From Micrococcales bacterium 73-13 (GTDB taxonomy: Bacteria > Actinomycetota > Actinomycetes > Actinomycetales > Microbacteriaceae): a stretch of 64,000 nucleotides of DNA. Below, piece after piece: positions 26,709-35,400 of the stretch. The DNA is taken from the NCBI GenBank assembly GCA_001898855.1, contig MKVN01000025.1, positions 7,008 through 71,007 on the forward strand, written 5' to 3'. Position numbers and translations under genes: made by a program. The stretch's first letter is position 1, and each line of letters starts with the position of its first letter. The notes beneath the pieces were generated by a model. It made no database searches. It had not been told where the DNA came from and saw nothing but the letters and a program-made list of their open reading frames with translations.

Positions 26709-27836
26709 CTATGACCGGGGTCGTCCATCCCGCCCGAGTCTAGCGAGGCGGCCCCGCGACGACCCGCCGACCTCCGCTCCGCGCACGACGAGGAGCGCGC
26801 CTCCTGCGAGGAGTGCGAGCAGCGCCCAGCCGAGCACGGGGCGGAGGTCGGCGGGACCGGTCGCGGCGAGCGCCGCGGTGCTCGAGTACACCGCGAAGGC
26901 CGTGAAGTGGGTCGTCCAGATCACGAGCTCCGGACCGACGTCGATGACGCACTCCGCCGCGGAGCCGAGACCGCTCGCCGAGTCGACCATGCAGCGCGCG
27001 ACGATCGGCGTGAACGACCCCCCGACCGGCACGAAGCCGGCCGAGCGTCCGGCCGCCCCGGGGATCGCGAGCCGCGCCGGCCGGTCCAGCGTCAGCGTCG
27101 CCGCGGCGGAGCCGACCTCGATCGCGAGCACGTCCGAGACCTCCTCGAGCTCGCCGGCCGGGACGGCGACGGTCGTCGGTGCAGGCGGGGCGAGCCGACC
27201 GTCCCAGCTCGACGCCGCGCTCGTGATCAGGGTGCTCGCCGCGAACCGCAGCTCGACGCCGTTCGCGCTGATGCTGAGGGGCTGCGAGGGCGTCGTCGCC
27301 TGACTCGGGCCCGCCGCGACGAGCTGGACGGGTCGCGTCACCCCCTGCGGGAGGGCGATCGAGACGGGCGCCGACGGGGAGGCGGGGAGTCGGACCACGT
27401 CGCTCGGCGGGGCCGCGGGGTAGACGCTCGTGATGAGGGTCGGCGAGCCGAGGTCGATCTCGACGATGTAGTGCCCGTCGTTCTCGTACATGAGGCTGCC
27501 GGGCGTGTCCGTCGTGAGCGCGAAGAGCAGCGAATGGCCGCCGCCGTCGACGTCGGCCCAGTAGTCGTACCAGGTGCCCGGGTCGAGGCAGCCGAGGCTG
27601 AACGAGCCGTCCGAGGCGGTGCGCGTCGACGCCGCCCACTCGCTCCCGCCCGACGGGGTCGCCTCGACGATCGCGTCGACGACGGGGACGACCGGCGCGA
27701 GGCTCGAGACGATCTGACCGGAGATGTAGCCGGAGCCGCAGGCCGCGACCGGCTCGGCGGCCGCGGCGACCGAGACGGCGGCGCCCCCGAGCGCGAGCGC
27801 GAGCACTCCCGCGAGCACCCCCCGGCGTGCGTTCAC
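26709..27836 (-). CDS. Secreted protein with LAATG sortase signal
   Basis: 375 residues. A signal peptide (ARRGVLAGVLALALGGAAVS) ends near AAAAEPVAA. Residues about 35-100 resemble a carboxypeptidase-regulatory-like beta-sandwich (SGQIVSS, SDGSFSLGCLDPGTWYDYWA). A long Ala/Ser/Pro/Thr-rich middle follows. The C-terminus has LAATG at 323-327, a hydrophobic helix (VLGWALLALLAGGALLVV) and a basic tail, the complete cell-wall sorting signal for a class E (LAxTG) sortase. No sortase gene is in the window. Surface anchoring is well supported; the role is unknown. Confidence 0.75.
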   Translation of the reverse strand: MNARRGVLAGVLALALGGAAVSVAAAAEPVAACGSGYISGQIVSSLAPVVPVVDAIVEATPSGGSEWAASTRTASDGSFSLGCLDPGTWYDYWADVDGGGHSLLFALTTDTPGSLMYENDGHYIVEIDLGSPTLITSVYPAAPPSDVVRLPASPSAPVSIALPQGVTRPVQLVAAGPSQATTPSQPLSISANGVELRFAASTLITSAASSWDGRLAPPAPTTVAVPAGELEEVSDVLAIEVGSAAATLTLDRPARLAIPGAAGRSAGFVPVGGSFTPIVARCMVDSASGLGSAAECVIDVGPELVIWTTHFTAFAVYSSTAALAATGPADLRPVLGWALLALLAGGALLVVRGAEVGGSSRGRLARLGRDGRPRS

Positions 27837-27908
27837 GGCGCGAGCATAGCACTCCTCAGAACGATCGTTCGGTCCGGTCCCGGGGTCGGGTCGCCGTCGC
27901 GCGGGACG

Positions 27909-28481
27909 TCATGGCTCGAGCAGGCGGATCGCCGCGTCGAGGGCGGTCTCGAAGCCCTCGCCGTAGATCTGCTGATGGAACACGTGGCCTTCGACCGCCG
28001 CGAACGCCATCGAGGCGAGCTGCTCGGCCGGCCGATCCGAGCGGGCGAGGCCGGACTCCTGGAGCGCCCCGATGAAGCCGGCGAGGTCCCGCACCGCGCG
28101 GCGGCGGATCGACGCGATCCGCGGGCGGTGCTCCGGGTGCTGCAGGACGAAGTCGGCGACGACGAGCGAGAGCGGCGCGCCGTCGGCCCCAGACGCGATG
28201 GGCCCCATGCCGAGCAGCAGGGCCTCGCGCAGGCTCCCCGGCCGCGCCGCCACCACCAGCTCGCCGAACGGCTCCCGCTCCTTGGACACGGCGTCGAGGA
28301 TCGCGAGGAAGAACTCGTCCTTGCCCGCGAAGTGATGGTAGAACGCGCCGATCGACAGGCCGCTGCCGTCGAGCACGTCCCGGATCGAGGTCGCCGCGTA
28401 CCCCTTGCGGGGGAATCGCTCCATGCCGAGCGCGATGAGCCTCGCCCGGGTCGTCTCGCGATGCTCGTCGGGCTTGCCCAC
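27909..28481 (-). CDS. TetR-family transcriptional regulator
   Basis: A 190-residue regulator with the N-terminal domain TRARLIALGMERFPRKGYAATSIRDVLDGSGLSIGAFYHHFAGKDEFFLAI. The GAFYHHFAGKDEF recognition segment is typical of TetR. The C-terminal helical domain is unassigned. It ends 72 bases before the sortase-substrate gene on the same strand and begins 18 bases from the guaB1 stop; no efflux pump or enzyme partner is directly adjacent, so the target is unclear. Confidence 0.88.
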   Translation of the reverse strand: MGKPDEHRETTRARLIALGMERFPRKGYAATSIRDVLDGSGLSIGAFYHHFAGKDEFFLAILDAVSKEREPFGELVVAARPGSLREALLLGMGPIASGADGAPLSLVVADFVLQHPEHRPRIASIRRRAVRDLAGFIGALQESGLARSDRPAEQLASMAFAAVEGHVFHQQIYGEGFETALDAAIRLLEP

Positions 28482-28499
28482 CGAGCCAGTGTGCCAGTG

Positions 28500-29939
28500 C
28501 TACCAGGAGACCGGCAGCGCCTTGCCCTCCTCGTAGCCGGCGGCCGATTGCACGCCGACCACGGCCCGGTCGTGGAAGGCGGCGAGATCCCGCGCGCCCG
28601 CGTACGTCATCGAGGAGCGAAGCCCCGAGGTGATCATGTCGAGCAGGTCCTCGACCGAGGGCCGCTGCGGGTCCAGGTAGATCGTGCTGCTCGAGATGCC
28701 CTCGGCGAAGAGCTGCTTGCGGGCGAGCTCGTACGGGTCGAGCCGGCGGAAGCGCTCGTTCACCGCCCGCGCCGAGGCCATGCCCCAGGACTCCTTGTAC
28801 GCCCGGCCCTGCACGTCGCGCGCGATCGGCCCCGGCGCCTCGATCGTGCCGGCGAACCAGCTGCCGACCATCACGCTGTGCGCGCCGGCGGCGAGCGCGA
28901 GCGCGACGTCGCGCGGGTGGCGGACGCCGCCGTCGGCCCAGACGTGGGCGCCGAGCTCGCGCGCCGTCGCCGCCGCGTCGAGCACCGCCGAGAACTGCGG
29001 GCGGCCGACGGCCGTCATCATGCGCGTGGTGCACATCGCGCCGGGGCCGACGCCGACCTTGACGATCGTCGCGCCGGCGCGGACCAGGTCGCGCAGGCCC
29101 TCCCGGGTGACGACGTTCCCGGCGACCAGGGGGATGCCGAGCCCGAGCCCGGCGACCGTCTCCACGGCGCGGATGGCGCCCTCCTGGTGTCCGTGGGCGG
29201 TGTCGACGACGAGCACGTCGGCACCGGCCTCGACGATCGCGCGCGCCTTCGCCGCGACGTCGCCGTTGATCCCCACCGCCGCCGCGACCGCGAGCCGTCC
29301 CTGCCGGTCGACCGCGGGCGCGTAGAGCGTCGAGCGCAGGGCGCCGCGCCGCGAGATCGTGCCGACCAGCTGCCCGTTGTGGACGACCGGCGCGAACCGC
29401 AGTCCCGCCTCGACCATGAGGTCGAACGCGCCCCGGGCGTCGCCGACCTCGTCGAGATCGACGCTCGGCATCGCCGGCCCGAGGAAGTCCCGCAGCGGCG
29501 CGTCCGGCAGCGCGGCGGCGAGGCGCTCCGCCGCGACCGCGCCGAGGTGCGCGCCGTCGGCGCCGACGACCGCGACGCCGTAGCCGGGCTCCGGCGCGAC
29601 CAGCGCCAGCGCGTCGGCCGCGGTGGCCTCGGCCGCGAGCGCGATCGCGGTGTCGAAGCCCACCGGCTGCGCCTTGACCCAGCGCAGCGCCTCGTCCAGC
29701 TCCTGCAGCGGCAGATCCTGCGGCAGCACGCCGAGCCCGCCCCGACGCGCGAGCACGGCCGCCAGTCGCGGGCCGGTCACGGAGTTCATGTTCGCGCTGA
29801 CGATCGGCAGCCGCGCCGGCGTGCCGTCGCCCGGCGTCAGGCTCGCGTCGAACCGGCTCGCCACGTCGCTGCGGGACGGCACCAGGAACACGTCGCTGTA
29901 GGTGAGGTCGTGCGCCGGCGGCTGGGCGAGGAAACGCAT
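28500..29939 (-). CDS. guaB1: GuaB1-type IMPDH/GMP reductase family protein
   Basis: A 479-residue TIM-barrel enzyme with an internal CBS pair (about 95-205). The active-site loop is VGVGPGAMCTTRMMTAVGRP with the catalytic cysteine. It is preceded by VDTAHGHQEGAIRAVETVAG and VAGNVVTREGLRDLVRAGA, and followed by WADGGVRHPRDVALALAAGA. The GAMC variant and overall layout fit the actinobacterial GuaB1 clade, for which GMP reductase activity is described in mycobacteria, more than true IMPDH (GuaB2). TACCCT at 29946-29951 lies six bases before the ATG. Confidence 0.88.
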   Translation of the reverse strand: MRFLAQPPAHDLTYSDVFLVPSRSDVASRFDASLTPGDGTPARLPIVSANMNSVTGPRLAAVLARRGGLGVLPQDLPLQELDEALRWVKAQPVGFDTAIALAAEATAADALALVAPEPGYGVAVVGADGAHLGAVAAERLAAALPDAPLRDFLGPAMPSVDLDEVGDARGAFDLMVEAGLRFAPVVHNGQLVGTISRRGALRSTLYAPAVDRQGRLAVAAAVGINGDVAAKARAIVEAGADVLVVDTAHGHQEGAIRAVETVAGLGLGIPLVAGNVVTREGLRDLVRAGATIVKVGVGPGAMCTTRMMTAVGRPQFSAVLDAAATARELGAHVWADGGVRHPRDVALALAAGAHSVMVGSWFAGTIEAPGPIARDVQGRAYKESWGMASARAVNERFRRLDPYELARKQLFAEGISSSTIYLDPQRPSVEDLLDMITSGLRSSMTYAGARDLAAFHDRAVVGVQSAAGYEEGKALPVSW

Positions 29940-30044
29940 GGGTTCAGGGTAGCTCCGGGGCGCCGCGCGACCGGCGAGAGGAGCTCGCGCATGGGTGCTC
30001 CGCGCGGCGCCGGCCGGGCGTCCCGGGCGCGGGACAATAGCGGG

Positions 30045-30695
30045 GTGAGCTCCTACGTCCGCCCGTCGATCGACGCCCCGGTCTTCCGAGACGCGGCCGG
30101 CGCGGTCATCGAGTACGGGGCCCGGTGGGACGGCCCGCCTCCGGAGGACACCTACTCGGTCGAGACCCACCCGGAACGATTCGCCCCCGTCCATGCGGTC
30201 GCCGAAGCGCTCATCGCGCACTTGGACGACGCCTACGACGTCACGGTCACCGACGATCCGGCGACCGCGGACGACATGGTCCGGCCGCCGTACTGGGAGG
30301 TGCGCCGGGCCGTGCGGGTCGAGCCGAGCGACCCCGCCTGCGCATCGCTCACCTTCGCCTTCACCGCCTACCCGGGCATCGTCGTGCATGCCGGGCTGCT
30401 CTGCGACCTCCCCTACCCGATCTGCGGCTGCGACGCCTGCGACTCCACCTGGGAGGCCGAGGCCGACCAGCTGGAGCGTCAGGTGCTCGCGGTCGTGACC
30501 GGCCACTACCGGGAGCGGGTCACCGGGACCACGCACCCTTGGATCGAGCACGCCTTCACCTATCCCGACGGCGCCGCGAGCGGCCGCTCCCGCGCGGGCG
30601 ACGTCCCTGCGGCGCGACTCGAGGCCGCGCGAACGATCCTGGGATCCCTGACGGGAGGGTGGGCCGCCTGGCCGCTCGCCGCGCGGCGCGCCTGA
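30045..30695 (+). CDS. Conserved hypothetical protein (DUF6226-like)
   Basis: A 216-residue soluble protein starting with GTG (VSSYVRPSIDAPVFRDAAGAV). It contains YSVETHPERFAPVHAVAEAL, a CDLPYPICGCDACDSTWE cysteine cluster that could bind a metal, and a WIEHAFTYPDG ending. The pattern resembles the Microbacteriaceae family DUF6226 as far as I recall, with no known function. A GACAAT hexamer lies close upstream. It is divergent from guaB1 across 105 bases. Confidence 0.7.
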   Translation: MSSYVRPSIDAPVFRDAAGAVIEYGARWDGPPPEDTYSVETHPERFAPVHAVAEALIAHLDDAYDVTVTDDPATADDMVRPPYWEVRRAVRVEPSDPACASLTFAFTAYPGIVVHAGLLCDLPYPICGCDACDSTWEAEADQLERQVLAVVTGHYRERVTGTTHPWIEHAFTYPDGAASGRSRAGDVPAARLEAARTILGSLTGGWAAWPLAARRA

Positions 30696-30922
30696 CCGCG
30701 GGATGATCGGCCGGGGCGCCTGGCGGTCCGGCCGGAGCGTCCGGCGGTGCGGACGGAGCTCCCTGCGGCGCGGATGGGAGCGGCCGAGCCATGCGGAGCG
30801 GCGGGGCCGGCATCGCGGACGGGTGCGGCGCATCCGGGCTTGACGATCGAACATATGTTCGATACCCTGGTCCTGCTCGTGCCAGAGCTCTCGACCTCCC
30901 GTCGAGCCTTTACGGAGTCCCC
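30696..30922. other. Intergenic region carrying the SOS promoter
   Basis: These 227 bases separate the DUF6226-like gene from the HNH gene. The first 140 bases show nothing but GC-rich sequence with scattered short GGAGC and GGCGG runs. The last 85 hold the LexA-controlled promoter (30840-30868) and a leader of roughly 48 bases to the ATG. Confidence 0.6.
30840..30868 (+). promoter_or_regulatory. SOS promoter: LexA box inside the -35/-10 spacer
   Basis: TCGAACATATGTTCGA at 30847-30862 is a perfect dyad matching the actinobacterial LexA box TCGAAC-N4-GTTCGA; one extra base pair each side extends the palindrome to 18 bases. A TTGACG -35 (30840-30845) and a TACCCT -10 (30863-30868) flank it with exactly 17 bases between. 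LexA would therefore cover the promoter and repress the downstream HNH gene until DNA damage. Confidence 0.85.
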
Positions 30923-32227
30923 ATGCTGCTGGCCGCGCCGACCGAGTTCTCCGCTCTTGCGGACGAGGCGCTGCTCGCGCGTCAGGACTCGCTCGTCGCC
31001 GAGCGCCGTCGGATCGACGCGGAGCTGGTCGCGATCGCCGGGGAGATCGCCCGCCGCTCGCCCCGCGACGCGGGGTTCTCCGGTCTCGCCCAGCGCAGCG
31101 GGCTCCGGACGCCGGAGCAGCTGCTGCAGCGCGCCGCCGGCTTCTCCGCCAGGGAGGCATCGGACCTCGTCCGGGTCGGCTCGCTGCCGGCCGACGACCC
31201 CGTCGCGCTCGCGGTCGCCGCGGGCGAGGTGTCGGTCGCGGCGGGGGCGGCGATCGCCGGCGGCCTGGGCGAGGCGACCGCGGGCATCGAGGCCGCCCGG
31301 CTCGAGGCCGCCGCCGCGGAGCTGCTCGGGCGGAGCCGCGACCTCACCGCCGAGCAACTCGTCCGCGCCGCGCGCGACCTCCGGGCCGAGCTCGACGCGG
31401 ACTCGATCGTCGAGCGTGAGCGCCGACTGCGCGATCGTCGCTCGCTCCGGATGATCCGGCTGGAGGACGGGACGACCCGGCTCGTCGCGCTGCTCGACCC
31501 CGAGTCGGCGGCGATCGTCCGCGACGCCTACGACGTGATCACCTCGCCCCGACGGGGCGGGCCGCGCTTCGTGGCCGGGGACGCCGTCGAGCGGGCTCGG
31601 CGCCTCGAGCGCGACCCGCGGACGACCGAGCAGCTCGCGCTCGACGCCTTCGTCGAGCTGCTCCGTCTGGGCGCTCGTGTCGCGCCCGGCGAGCTGCTCG
31701 GCGGACGCGAGCCGGCGGTCCGCGTCGTCGTGACCGACGCCGACCTCGCCCGTCGCGGCGGCTCGGCCCGAATCGAGGGCGAGTCCGCCGTCATCTCCAT
31801 CGCGAGCGCCGAGCGCCGCATCTGCGAGGCCGGCACGGTGCCGATCCGCTTCGACGGCGACGGCCAGGTCGTGAACGTGGGGCGCGAGCACCGGCTCTTC
31901 ACGGCGAGACAGCGCATCGGTCTCGCGGTGCGCGACGGCGGCTGCCGTTGGCCTGGATGCGATCGGCCGCCCTCCTGGTGCGAGGCGCATCACATCGACG
32001 AGTGGAAGGCGCACGGCGGCCGCACCGACATCGCCGACGGCGTGCTGCTCTGCCGGTTCCATCATCTCTACGTGCACGACCGGCAGTGGCGCATCAGGCG
32101 GCAGGGACGGGCCGAGTACTTCGCGGTCAAAGCCGGGCATGGCGGTGGCCCGCGCGACGGCGAGCGCCTCCGCCTGCCGGCGAAGACCAGAATGCCCGAG
32201 CTGGCGGCGGCGGGCGCGGCCCGATGA
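30923..32227 (+). CDS. DUF222 / HNH endonuclease domain protein (13E12-repeat type)
   Basis: A 434-residue protein. An N-terminal DUF222 domain (about 20-290, AELVAIAGEIARRSPRDAGF) precedes a C-terminal HNH domain (about 335-395) with RDGGCRWPGCDRPPSWCEAHHIDEW and LCRFHHLYVHDRQW, keeping the cysteine and histidine residues of the active fold. Such genes are multicopy in Actinobacteria and resemble the mycobacterial 13E12 proteins, some of which are LexA-regulated. The perfect SOS box upstream agrees. A DNA-processing nuclease role is likely; the biological function is not established. Confidence 0.9.
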   Translation: MLLAAPTEFSALADEALLARQDSLVAERRRIDAELVAIAGEIARRSPRDAGFSGLAQRSGLRTPEQLLQRAAGFSAREASDLVRVGSLPADDPVALAVAAGEVSVAAGAAIAGGLGEATAGIEAARLEAAAAELLGRSRDLTAEQLVRAARDLRAELDADSIVERERRLRDRRSLRMIRLEDGTTRLVALLDPESAAIVRDAYDVITSPRRGGPRFVAGDAVERARRLERDPRTTEQLALDAFVELLRLGARVAPGELLGGREPAVRVVVTDADLARRGGSARIEGESAVISIASAERRICEAGTVPIRFDGDGQVVNVGREHRLFTARQRIGLAVRDGGCRWPGCDRPPSWCEAHHIDEWKAHGGRTDIADGVLLCRFHHLYVHDRQWRIRRQGRAEYFAVKAGHGGGPRDGERLRLPAKTRMPELAAAGAAR

Positions 32228-32467
32228 GCTGCTCCGAGTCCGAGTCCGAGTCCGAGTCCGGGTCCGAGTCCGGGTCTGGGTCTGGGTCCTGCGAGCCAGT
32301 GGCGGGATTCCCAGGTCAGGTCCCGATGCCGGGCCTCGTCGTACCCGCGGCCCGCCGCGAGCTCCCGCCCCGCGGCCGGGCGAGCGGGCTAGAATCGTTC
32401 GCGGTATGCCCGGCCGACTTCCGAGCATGCCGACGATCGATCACATGCGAAGGCAGGCATCAGGCTC
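32228..32467. other. Intergenic region between HNH gene and kgd
   Basis: 240 bases without a gene. It contains a hexamer tandem repeat (32233-32288), a GC-rich stretch, and a TAGAAT -10-like hexamer at 32390-32395 that is the best kgd promoter candidate, giving a leader of about 65-70 bases before the GTG at 32468. No clear -35 was seen. Confidence 0.5.
32233..32288 (+). repeat. Degenerate hexanucleotide tandem repeat
   Basis: About nine consecutive copies of a TCCGAG-type hexamer begin right after the HNH stop codon. They start as perfect TCCGAG units and drift to TCCGGG and TCTGGG toward the right. The unit of six preserves any reading frame. It resembles a slippage-derived microsatellite. 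Confidence 0.85.
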
Positions 32468-35400
32468 GTGTCGAACCCCAACGGCCCCGTGACGACCGAA
32501 TCCGGCGACCAGGGCGCAGAGGACCTCATCCTCGCGCAGATGCAGGCGCAGCTCGACGCGCAGGTGCAGAGCAGCGGCGCCGAGGTCCGCGACGCGTCGG
32601 GCCTGGCAGCCCTGGACGCCGCGTTCGCCGAGCTCGCGACCGAGGGGGCGTCCGCCGCCGCCTCGGCGACGAGCCCCGCGCCGGCGGCAGCGCAGACCCC
32701 CGCCCCCCCGGCCGCCGCCTCGACGGCACCCGCGCCGCAGCCCTCGGATCCGCAGACCGCGGCGCCGCACGCGCCCGGGACGCAGGCCGCACCTGCGGCG
32801 CCGGCGGCCGAGCCCGCGCCGACCACCGGCCAGCTCGCCGCGCGCACCACCGCCCGCCCGCCGCAGGCGGCGCCGGTTCCGGCCGACGCGCCGGCGACGG
32901 CCCCGGTCCGCCCCCAGGACCTCCCGGCCGCCGACGAGCCGCGCGTCCAGATCCTCAAGGGCGTCGCCAAGTCGCTCGTGACGAACATGGACGCCTCGCT
33001 CACGGTCCCGACCGCCACCAGCGTGCGGACCGTGCCGGCGAAGCTGATGATCGACAACCGCATCGTCATCAACAACCACCTGACCCGCACCCGCGGCGGC
33101 AAGGTCTCCTTCACCCACCTCATCGCGTGGGCGATGGTGCGAGCGCTCAGAGAGTTCCCGAGCCAGAACGTCTACTACGACGAGGTCGACGGCAAGCCGG
33201 CGGTCGTCACGCCCGCGCACATCAACCTCGGCATCGCGATCGACCTGCCGAAGCCCGACGGCTCCCGCACGCTCGTCGTGCCCGGCATCAAGCGCGCCGA
33301 GACGATGGGCTTCGCCGAGTTCGTCGCCGCCTACGAGGACGTCGTCGCGCGCGGCCGGAACGGCCAGCTCACCGCCGACGACTTCTCCGGGAACACCATC
33401 TCGCTGACCAACCCCGGCGGCATCGGCACGGTGCACTCGGTCCCCCGTCTCATGAAGGGCGCCGGCTGCATCATCGGCGCCGGCGCGCTCGAGTACCCTG
33501 CGGAGTTCCAGGGCGCGAGCGAGCGGACGCTCGCCGGCCTCGGCATCGGCAAGACGATCACGCTGACCAGCACCTACGACCACCGCGTCATCCAGGGCGC
33601 CGGCTCCGGCGAGTTCCTCAAGAAGGTCCACGAGCTGCTCATCGGGCAGCGCGGCTTCTACGAGGACATCTTCGCGGCGCTGCGCATCCCCTACGACCCG
33701 ATCCACTGGGCCGAGGACGTCTCCGTCGACGAGGCGACCCAGGTCGACAAGACCGCGCGGGTGCAGGAGCTCATCAACGCGTTCCGGGTCCGCGGCCACC
33801 TGATGGCCGACATCGATCCGCTCGAGTACGTCCAGCGCACGCACCCCGACCTCGACCTGTCGAGCCACGGGCTCACCTTCTGGGACCTCGACCGCGAGTT
33901 CGTCACCGGCGGCTTCGGCGGCAAGCGCGCGGCGAAGCTGCGCGACATCCTCGGCATCCTGCGCGACTCCTACTGCCGCACCGTCGGCGTGCAGTACATG
34001 CACATCCCCGACCCGGCGCAGCGCAAGTGGTTCCAGGAGAAGCTCGAGGTCAAGTACCAGAAGCCGACGCACGACGAGCAGATGCGCATCCTCGGCAAGC
34101 TCAACGAGGCCGAGGCGTTCGAGACCTTCCTGCAGACGAAGTTCGTCGGCCAGAAGCGGTTCAGCCTCGAGGGCGGCGAGTCGACGATCGCGCTGCTCGA
34201 CGAGATCCTGCAGCGCGCCGCGCACGACGAGGCCGTCGAGGGCGTGGCGATCGGCATGGCCCACCGCGGCCGCCTCAACGTCCTGACGAACATCGCCGGC
34301 AAGACCTACGGCCAGATCTTCCGCGAGTTCGAGGGCGACTTCGGCACCACCGGCTCGGGCGACGTGAAGTACCACCTCGGCACCGAGGGCGTGTTCCAGG
34401 CGCCGGACGGCGCGCAGGTGCCGGTCACCGTCGCGGCGAACCCGAGCCACCTCGAGGTCGTCAACGGCGTCCTGGAGGGCATCGTCCGCGCGAAGCAGGA
34501 CCGCCGCCCGATCGCGACGTTCACCACCCTCCCGATCCTCGTCCACGGCGACGCGGCCCTGGCCGGCCAGGGCATCAACGTCGAGGTGCTGCAGATGTCG
34601 CAGCTGCGCGCCTACCGCACGGGCGGCACCATCCACGTCAACATCAACAACCAGGTCGGGTTCACCACCCCGGTCGACGAGGCCCGCACCAGCACGTACT
34701 CGACCGACGTGGCGCTGACGATCCAGTCGCCGGTGTTCCACGTCAACGGCGACGACCCCGAGGCCGTCGTCCGCGTCGCGCGGCTCGCCTTCGAGTACCG
34801 CCAGGCCTTCCACCGGGACGTGTTCATCGACCTCATCTGCTACCGCCGCCGCGGCCACAACGAGGGCGACGACCCGAGCATGACGCAGCCGCTGATGTAC
34901 TCGCTGATCGAGGCGAAGCGCTCCACCCGCAAGCTCTACACCGAGGCGCTGGTCGGCCGCGGCGACATCACGCAGGAGGAGCACGACCTCGCGGCGAAGG
35001 ACTTCCAGGACCGCCTCGAGCGGGCCTTCGCCGAGACGCACGCCGCGCAGACGAGCCCGATCCCGGTCATCCTGCCGCACGCCGCCGAGTCCGCCCCCGA
35101 GCCCGTGCCCGCGGTGTCCGAGGCGACGATCCAGGCGATCGGCGACGCGCACGCGAACACGCCGGACGGCTTCGCCGTCCACCCCAAGCTCGCGCAGAAC
35201 GTGCTCCAGCGGCGCGCCGAGATGAGCCGCAGCGGCGGCATCGACTGGGGCTACGGCGAGCTGCTCGCGTTCGGCTCGCTGCTGCTGGAGGGGCGCGCGG
35301 TCCGGCTGGTCGGGCAGGACTCGCGGCGCGGCACCTTCGCGCAGCGCCACGCGGTGTTCTTCGACCAGTCGAACGGCCAGGAGTGGCTCCCGCTCGTCAA

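Noticed and set aside
28500..29939. IMP dehydrogenase GuaB2
   Set aside because: The active-site loop reads GPGAMCTTR and the whole fits the GuaB1 clade better; true IMPDH is expected elsewhere.
26907..30695. A 1262-codon open frame covering several minus-strand genes
   Set aside because: It crosses the sortase-substrate, TetR and GuaB1 genes in antisense. Only its last 216 codons, from the GTG at 30045, look like a real protein.
32233..32288. CRISPR array
   Set aside because: The unit is six bases with no spacers and no cas genes; it is a microsatellite.
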